Source: Candidatus Omnitrophota bacterium
GTDB taxonomy: Bacteria; Omnitrophota; Koll11; Aquiviventales; Aquiviventaceae
NCBI GenBank assembly: GCA_023247285.1
Contig: JAHFGU010000002.1
Span: 31,526-53,984 of the forward strand
Length of the DNA: 22,459 nt
Direction: 5' to 3'
The notes under the pieces are model-generated. The model was given only the letters and a program-made list of their open reading frames with translations, did not search any database and was not told where the DNA came from. The position numbers and the translations under genes are program-made. Positions 22,401 to 22,459 of this stretch are shown here, piece after piece (within the stretch, counting starts at the first letter, position 1; each line of letters opens with the position of its first letter).

Positions 22401-22459
22401 GCATACCTTGGCAGCGCTGAGCGAGGCGGGATTCGGGAATCACCTTCCGCCCGAGCGCG
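1..22459 (+). CDS. Giant multidomain membrane-associated protein, internal fragment (at least 7,486 aa)
   Basis: Frame +1 is open over the whole window. I translated every 60-base row in this frame and found no TAA, TAG or TGA. At about 65% GC a random frame should stop roughly once per 40 codons, so this is coding, and since all three stops are absent no recoding is needed. Codons end mostly in G or C. At least ten recognisable enzyme-like domains lie end to end in this one frame with no frameshift, which argues for selection on the whole reading frame. The gene enters from the left without a start and leaves on the right without a stop, so promoter, ribosome binding site and terminator are not visible. 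No intergenic gap exists anywhere. The architecture (serial enzymes, membrane hairpins, helical spacers) resembles giant proteins of Omnitrophota; that is inference. The reading frame is very secure; the function of the whole is unknown. Confidence 0.96.
1400..2540 (+). other. Clan GH-A (GH5-like) glycoside hydrolase domain
   Basis: About 380 residues with the hallmarks of a TIM-barrel retaining glycosidase. The sequence AAWTIFNEPEQ contains the conserved Asn-Glu-Pro, with its acid/base Glu at 1960-1962. Further on, PIVLAEIP puts a candidate nucleophile Glu at 2332-2334 at the end of a hydrophobic strand, and YAAVWIWSLNGDDGHS (starting near 2434) matches the aromatic last strand of the barrel. 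Early strands are visible as TVGFDVFFDLRGVW and TVVFNLVDFHVF, the second ending in aromatic and His residues as in cellulase-like barrels. Family knowledge suggests hydrolysis of a beta-linked polysaccharide; the substrate cannot be read from the sequence. It is the only clearly degradative domain in the window and lies directly after the membrane segments. The exact GH family is uncertain. Confidence 0.75.
2541..3250 (+). other. Coiled-coil spacer ending in an Ala/Pro-rich linker
   Basis: After the barrel comes about 210 residues dominated by Glu, Gln, Arg, Leu and Ala with heptad-like spacing (for example from RRELEILQRLLQRTDAW through VDEAVARLAEVQ), predicting long helices or a coiled coil. 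A small CQSC pair lies at about 3106-3117. The stretch ends in an Ala/Pro-rich segment at about 3178-3252 that looks unstructured and probably marks a domain seam. No enzyme motif is seen. It most likely acts as a rigid spacer or oligomerisation element between the hydrolase and the domains that follow. Confidence 0.6.
3251..3780 (+). other. P-loop kinase-like domain with an atypical Walker A loop
   Basis: The strand-loop-helix WLIIVRVDGMTFGVGKSTF (about 3331-3387) looks like a Walker A nucleotide-binding loop ending in GKST, preceded by a hydrophobic strand and followed by a helix. The first glycine lies one residue further upstream than in the standard GxxxxGK[ST] spacing, so the loop is either altered or one residue longer. 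Later, ITILVGQGWGYL gives another buried strand and HKHADFIIRAP resembles the end of uridine-kinase or phosphoribulokinase-like folds. The domain is short (about 175 residues). Its codons are more AT-rich than the neighbours: GC is about 53-57% in most 60-base rows between 3301 and 3660, with one row at 65%. Best guess is a small-molecule kinase relative, possibly degenerate; the substrate is unknown. Confidence 0.5.
3781..4377 (+). other. Helical spacer and Gly/Ser/Asn-rich linker
   Basis: About 200 residues rich in Ala, Glu, Arg and Leu follow the P-loop domain, with predicted helices but no motif I recognise. The stretch ends in a Gly/Ser/Asn/Glu-rich, probably disordered segment at about 4303-4368, directly before the Rossmann fold. 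I read it as a spacer plus flexible hinge. It could also be the C-terminal helical half of the preceding kinase-like domain. Confidence 0.5.
4378..5511 (+). other. Extended SDR (NAD-dependent epimerase/dehydratase-like) domain, catalytic Tyr replaced by Phe
   Basis: GIAGASGFIGGAF (from about 4393) is the GxxGxxG dinucleotide-binding motif of extended short-chain dehydrogenases. RLIYVSTQEVYD (from about 4708) matches the strand with the active-site Ser/Thr. ARLSNVYGPED (from about 5083) and RRNYLYIDDLVRIL (from about 5203) are typical of nucleotide-sugar epimerases, dehydratases and reductases. The YxxxK motif appears as FPLAK, with Phe at 5008-5010 and Lys at 5020-5022, so the usual catalytic Tyr is missing. 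About 80 extra residues lie between the Ser and this motif, making the domain longer than the usual 310-330 residues. The fold assignment is strong, and the position just before a GDP-mannose pyrophosphorylase suggests nucleotide-sugar binding. Catalysis is doubtful unless another residue substitutes. Confidence 0.82.
5512..5940 (+). other. Linker and helical spacer between the SDR and guanylyltransferase domains
   Basis: A Pro/Gly/Ser/Asn-rich, probably disordered linker at about 5512-5580 is followed by about 115 residues of Ala/Leu/Gln-rich helices (for example ADELNALLNRIDEEGNQARL). No catalytic motif is seen. It probably separates two independent enzyme domains. Confidence 0.55.
5941..6894 (+). 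other. Mannose-1-phosphate guanylyltransferase (GDP-mannose pyrophosphorylase) domain
   Basis: Members of this family make GDP-mannose from mannose 1-phosphate and GTP. The signature loop AVVMAGGASSRFFPANK (starting near 5953) matches the family's AGGxGxRxxPxS, though the usual Pro-Lys reads Asn-Lys. Other family blocks follow in the correct order: ILVEPGRRNTWPAILW (about 6187), VLTGDHVIRD (about 6283, where relatives have PADH), FEEKPSD (about 6487), FFWNSGMYVFG (about 6559), SIDYAISMP (about 6763) and FFWVDLGSWDAL (about 6841). The length of about 318 residues matches the single-domain catalytic core. Every recognisable block is present, so activity is plausible. It sits directly before a phosphomannomutase domain that would supply its substrate. 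A related sugar-1-phosphate nucleotidylyltransferase specificity is possible but less likely. Confidence 0.88.
6895..7611 (+). repeat. Duplicated C-terminal module of the guanylyltransferase, each copy with a CxxC pair
   Basis: Two copies of a unit of about 100 residues follow the catalytic core, at about 6895-7224 and 7291-7578. Matching parts are LFEAVKKAAAGQDVLLDCSNC with GRITALGVSNLEIVKRGNTVTV in the first, and LLEAVKKAGHRENVALDCANC with GRIAALGLSNMAIVRHGDSVTV in the second (quoted in pieces). Within each copy the pattern seems to repeat again at about half length. The core pattern, a 'GV.dL.VV...D.vLV' strand pair followed by a 'raQ.VK.l...vk' helix, resembles the short C-terminal tail found on single mannose-1-phosphate guanylyltransferases, so the tail has probably been multiplied here. 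Each copy carries a Cys-x-x-Cys pair (7126-7137 and 7480-7491) that could bind metal or form disulfides. Confidence 0.75.
7612..9420 (+). other. Phosphomannomutase / phosphoglucomutase (alpha-D-phosphohexomutase) domain
   Basis: The family interconverts hexose 6-phosphate and hexose 1-phosphate through a phosphoserine. All four active-site loops are visible: the phosphoserine loop SLMITGSHIPANRNG with Ser at 7963-7965, the metal loop STDGDADRPF with DGDADR at 8560-8577, the sugar-binding loop GCEVNGGYLTG with Glu at 8812-8814, and the phosphate-binding loop RASGNADQFRIYSES starting at 9301. The opening LTFGTSALRDY and IAGDLRITDP also match the family start. The domain is about 600 residues, longer than the usual 450-460; the extra length includes an insertion around 8281-8430. 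The EVNGG loop fits phosphomannomutases better than pure phosphoglucomutases. It follows the guanylyltransferase directly, giving adjacent steps of GDP-mannose synthesis on one chain. This is the most secure enzyme assignment in the window together with the isomerase. Confidence 0.92.
9421..10200 (+). other. Unrecognised region between mutase and kinase domains
   Basis: About 260 residues without a motif I can name. The first half has short helices and a Ser/Gly-rich turn (STFSSGAGSP near 9601). The second half shows alternating strand and helix, for example LSVAPLDVVVFGRVTD near 9928 followed by a helix and then MVPVRLHLASEL, an alpha/beta arrangement. A charged helix with EEKKGRP near 10135 leads into the kinase domain. 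It could be an N-terminal extension of that kinase or a small alpha/beta domain of its own. Confidence 0.5.
10201..11340 (+). other. ROK-like (ASKHA fold) sugar kinase domain
   Basis: VIGLDVGGTDVKLMVF (from 10213) is the ATP-binding DxGGTxxK motif of ROK/hexokinase-fold kinases, with Asp at 10225-10227. VVVANDGAIGALYGA (from about 10681) carries the catalytic Asp at 10696-10698, and AASLGTSFGTGYVDGQG (from about 10753) is the second phosphate loop. The ROK zinc motif CxCGxxGC is not present. The domain is about 380 residues against a usual 300, with a helical insertion around 10381-10530. Family members phosphorylate glucose, mannose, fructose or amino sugars. Here a hexose kinase would feed the isomerase and mutase domains on the same chain, which is inference from context. 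The C-terminal boundary, near FFGVSGGSG, is approximate. Confidence 0.78.
11341..11697 (+). other. Linker and helical spacer before the first YvcK-like domain
   Basis: A Gly/Ala/Ser/Thr-rich probable hinge (about 11335-11397) is followed by helices rich in Ala, Gln, Leu and Arg. No functional motif is seen. It includes the pattern GWDAETVKTLYQGLF just before the next domain, reminiscent of the YTPEEIIALDREVLG segment that precedes the second YvcK-like copy, so the end of this spacer may belong to the repeated module. Confidence 0.5.
11698..13215 (+). other. YvcK/CofD-like domain, copy 1
   Basis: Recognised from ordered blocks of the YvcK / CofD (UPF0052) fold. LRLILFRGGRAAAEFTKWL (11704) stands where the family has its GGTG nucleotide loop, then AGTDDGRSWRR with TDDGRS at 11803-11820, then GVPDAGKALLDLA in place of the GDIRNCL segment. 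Later, VLFPTFERLHLVALKKDGTV (about 12334) matches the conserved 'VLPtT.edv.L.a.l.DG' block, and YGNTTVQTNIFPALIVPGI (about 12745) matches 'GPGSLYTSviPnLLv.gi'. At about 506 residues it is longer than the usual 310-320 because of helical insertions. YvcK binds UDP-sugars and controls cell-wall or carbon metabolism; CofD is a transferase. The GGTG to GGRA and GDIR to DAGK changes recur in copy 2, suggesting a separate subfamily whose chemistry is unknown. Confidence 0.78.
13216..13725 (+). other. Helical insertion unique to copy 1 of the repeated module
   Basis: About 170 residues, mostly helical and Arg/Glu/Leu-rich, with no motif I recognise. In copy 2 the corresponding gap between the YvcK-like domain and the GEWL motif is only about 15-25 residues, so this is either an insertion in copy 1 or a deletion in copy 2. 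Confidence 0.5.
13726..14100 (+). other. Four-helix membrane block, copy 1
   Basis: After the GEWLDGERHPWYRR motif come four hydrophobic segments: about 13789-13851, 13858-13923, 13969-14040 and 14041-14090. The second contains LLLWPAQFWLGHALGNREA, and the equivalent LVWPLSFWLGHLPLNRAA occurs in the second copy, so the pattern WPxxFWLGHxxxNRxA is a family feature. Four crossings return the chain to the same side of the membrane, consistent with the enzyme domains before and after facing the same compartment. Bases 13807-13830 use AT-rich codons such as ATA, TTA and ACT that are rare elsewhere in the window. Confidence 0.75.
13729..13773 (+). repeat. GEWLDGERHPWYRR direct repeat, copy 1
   Basis: A 45-base block encoding GGEWLDGERHPWYRR. 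It matches 18385-18429 at 43 of 45 bases, including every synonymous position except the last codon; the two differences are the first base of the Asp/Asn codon and the final base. Flanking DNA diverges at once. The block sits immediately before the first membrane helix of each hairpin block. Confidence 0.92.
14101..14445 (+). other. Helical domain after membrane block, copy 1
   Basis: An all-helical stretch of about 115 residues. It contains LSDPQRAAAELALSDQDP near its start and ARQALNILYRATALERRL near its end (about 14359). Copy 2 has LRDPVQAAERLMRNPAGA and ARQGLNILYWIERALPGA in the same places, so this helical domain belongs to the duplicated module. No enzymatic motif is seen; a membrane-proximal scaffold is likely. 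Confidence 0.65.
14446..15300 (+). other. Shikimate dehydrogenase (AroE)-like domain
   Basis: The two-domain layout of AroE is visible. In the N-terminal part, FVLHIGSHLNIGRPGG with SMTHALFNDAF stands for the substrate-binding start, VIGFDTGAPFKD keeps the catalytic Lys (14674-14676) of the 'NVTxPxK' block, and GSNEDGVGW keeps the catalytic Asp (14788-14790) of 'GxNTDxxG'. The NADP-binding part begins with VVIAGGAGAAGRSIALA (glycine loop 14860-14880), then DVVINASGSPSPLS and AIDLNYRPETNAFLEQ match the family's later blocks. The length of about 285 residues is normal. The two serines that hold shikimate's carboxylate (SxS) appear replaced (RPGGS), so the substrate may differ from shikimate or quinate. 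It lies between the two YvcK-like modules and has no obvious place in a mannose pathway. Confidence 0.78.
15301..16029 (+). other. Unrecognised region after the AroE-like domain
   Basis: About 240 residues without a family I can name. It opens with a helix (LIDEISKAMYALAAEEAFGRL) that may complete the AroE-like domain, then has mixed strand and helix. TVTLTFATGPVTVRLTRSDA near 15811 looks like a beta hairpin, and HYHLWAVSRQMFGQHDGEL near 15916 is aromatic- and His-rich. Confidence 0.5.
16030..16789 (+). other. Unrecognised alpha/beta domain with a DYD motif (possibly HAD-like)
   Basis: HVVLIDYDVIDGPGG (about 16111) places a D-x-D after a hydrophobic strand, and GGRVVIVMSNHQAEQG (about 16216) gives a second strand ending in Ser-Asn, the order of motifs I and II in haloacid-dehalogenase-fold phosphatases. 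A further block, RFKLVAAANWMVAELALDEIQ near 16486, could be a later strand and helix. The expected Gly-Thr after DxD is absent and I cannot identify motifs III and IV with confidence. The region precedes the second YvcK-like domain in place of the spacer before copy 1. It could be an unrelated Rossmann-like domain. Confidence 0.4.
16790..18330 (+). other. YvcK/CofD-like domain, copy 2
   Basis: This domain has the same ordered blocks as copy 1: AVLLRGGRAAAGITELL (about 16798), AATDDGRSFAQL with TDDGRS at 16891-16908, and GVPDVGKTLLDQAKD (about 16969), then LFGYRLS where YvcK proteins have a conserved Tyr-Arg-Phe. The second half has RSLVLIG (about 17503), HLVVILRNGVLMPNENAVNE (about 17620), and ILFANTTVASNVAPGLLAPEI (in pieces, from about 17878) followed by PVETTILDHAELLLRL. 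The helical insertion between the halves is longer than in copy 1 (about 165 against 105 residues). Resemblance to copy 1 is clear in protein but weak in DNA, so the duplication is old. Both copies share GGRAAA and PD[AV]GK, unlike canonical YvcK. The biochemical role is unknown. Confidence 0.78.
18385..18429 (+). repeat. GEWLNGERHPWYRR direct repeat, copy 2
   Basis: The second copy of the 45-base block at 13729-13773, encoding GGEWLNGERHPWYRR. 43 of 45 bases match, while the surrounding module shares only protein-level similarity. It again directly precedes a membrane hairpin block. Confidence 0.92.
18385..18770 (+). other. Four-helix membrane block, copy 2
   Basis: After the motif the sequence WHETLTTFALAVASVWFLG begins a first hydrophobic segment at about 18433-18495. 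It is followed by LHAWAAAGWLVWPLSFWLGH at about 18523-18582 and a longer hydrophobic run at about 18613-18750 that can hold two crossings. Shared features with copy 1 are the W-[KH]-E-T start, the WPxxFWLGH motif and the NRxA turn. The outgoing loop is Arg-rich (RWRIRTRR near 18769), as expected on the cytoplasmic side. Confidence 0.75.
18771..19130 (+). other. Helical domain after membrane block, copy 2
   Basis: About 120 helical residues matching the helical domain after copy 1. The paired landmarks are LRDPVQAAERLMRNPAGA (about 18847) and ARQGLNILYWIERALPGA (about 19060). No enzymatic motif is seen. Confidence 0.65.
19131..19880 (+). other. Unrecognised region before the isomerase domain
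   Basis: About 250 residues I cannot assign. It contains GWESPKKMGLTHPALQHIAM (about 19246), a run of polar beta strands rich in Thr and His (about 19351-19600), then LALPGYVDIIENHGGAEFDD and a helical end. Several His, Asp and Glu residues (for example GAGHDQKSQLDL near 19456) could form a metal or substrate site. The mix of short strands suggests a beta-rich fold such as a cupin or jelly roll, but that is a guess. Confidence 0.45.
19880..21130 (+). other. Phosphomannose isomerase, type I (ManA-like) domain
   Basis: Type I phosphomannose isomerases interconvert fructose 6-phosphate and mannose 6-phosphate using one zinc ion. The start IQQYEWGD and PYAELWIGAHPKAPS (19978-20022) match the family. 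All four metal ligands are present: Gln 20173-20175 and His 20179-20181 in LSIQAHPSK, Glu 20269-20271 in DDNHKPELIAALT, and His 20698-20700 in YLPAGQLHAYLEG. MANSDNVVRGGLTPKNVDV follows with the conserved Arg at 20755-20757. A helical insert and a C-terminal cupin-like barrel (to about 21125) fit the longer E. coli-type enzyme, as does the length of about 417 residues. It is apparently intact. It lies about 10 kb downstream of the mutase and guanylyltransferase domains that would use its product, but on the same polypeptide. Confidence 0.93.
21131..21855 (+). other. GNAT-like acetyltransferase domain behind a Ser/Thr/Ala/Pro linker
   Basis: A probably disordered linker (about 21121-21183) follows the isomerase. 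The domain has GFYVKPVYQDQGFGRLLHGM (about 21628), which matches GNAT motif A: a strand, a V-x-P-x-Y turn, then the Q-x-x-G-x-G acetyl-CoA pyrophosphate loop and a helix. The next strand, EQLRVASLNTI, and the aromatic-rich end FHCQRYWEYLS also fit the fold. The first part (about 21184-21540) has strands such as GKIILALRRKTDRGVTYYGL that would be the N-terminal half, but it is longer than usual. The acceptor is unknown; an amino sugar or protein are both possible. The motif is good but single, so confidence is moderate. Confidence 0.6.
21856..22459 (+). other. Unrecognised domain, continuing past the window end
   Basis: About 200 residues, still in frame at the last base. The first half is helical and charged (SLTPEEAEQKLRAL and later helices). 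The second half has ESIHHMEIRGIRERDLRDD, then a strand pair GVLCVYVNGHID, then WFEAFHELYERLILPFD. The HELYE segment recalls a metallopeptidase helix but lacks the second His of HExxH, so I do not call a peptidase. Too little of the domain is visible to classify it. Confidence 0.4.

Overview
The whole window is the interior of one enormous plus-strand gene. Reading frame +1 runs from base 1 to base 22459 (7,486 complete codons) with no TAA, TAG or TGA, and its codons end mostly in G or C. There is no start, stop, promoter, ribosome binding site, terminator, RNA gene or mobile element to place: both ends of the gene lie outside the window. The DNA is GC-rich (about 65% in the lines I counted), so minus-strand and off-frame open frames are common and are best read as shadows.

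A multi-enzyme protein of at least 7,486 residues with membrane segments resembles the giant proteins reported from Omnitrophota (candidate phylum OP3), ultrasmall and possibly predatory or host-dependent bacteria. That assignment is an inference from architecture and has not been tested by any search.

Layout, in order: (1) an N-terminal multi-pass membrane region, 1-1400; (2) a clan GH-A (GH5-like) glycoside hydrolase barrel, 1400-2540, then a coiled coil, 2541-3250; (3) a P-loop kinase-like domain, 3251-3780, in a stretch of lower GC, then a helical spacer; (4) an extended SDR / nucleotide-sugar epimerase-like domain, 4378-5511, with Phe where the catalytic Tyr should be; (5) a mannose-1-phosphate guanylyltransferase domain, 5941-6894, followed by a tandem repeat carrying CxxC pairs, 6895-7611; (6) a phosphomannomutase domain with all active-site loops, 7612-9420; (7) an unknown region and then a ROK/ASKHA sugar-kinase-like domain, 10201-11340; (8) a YvcK/CofD-like domain, 11698-13215, a GEWLDGERHPWYRR motif and a four-helix membrane block, 13726-14100; (9) a shikimate-dehydrogenase-like domain, 14446-15300, and about 1.5 kb of unrecognised sequence; (10) a second YvcK/CofD-like domain, 16790-18330, with the same motif and membrane block, 18385-18770; (11) an unrecognised region, 19131-19880; (12) a type I phosphomannose isomerase with all metal ligands, 19880-21130; (13) a GNAT-like acetyltransferase, 21184-21855; (14) an unrecognised region running off the end.

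The enzymes form a recognisable set. A sugar kinase, phosphomannose isomerase, phosphomannomutase and GDP-mannose pyrophosphorylase are together the steps from hexose to GDP-mannose, and the SDR belongs to a fold that modifies nucleotide sugars. Two YvcK-like domains, from a family linked to UDP-sugar binding and cell-wall control, sit beside membrane hairpins. My working hypothesis is a membrane-anchored nucleotide-sugar factory carried on one polypeptide, with a glycan-cleaving domain upstream.
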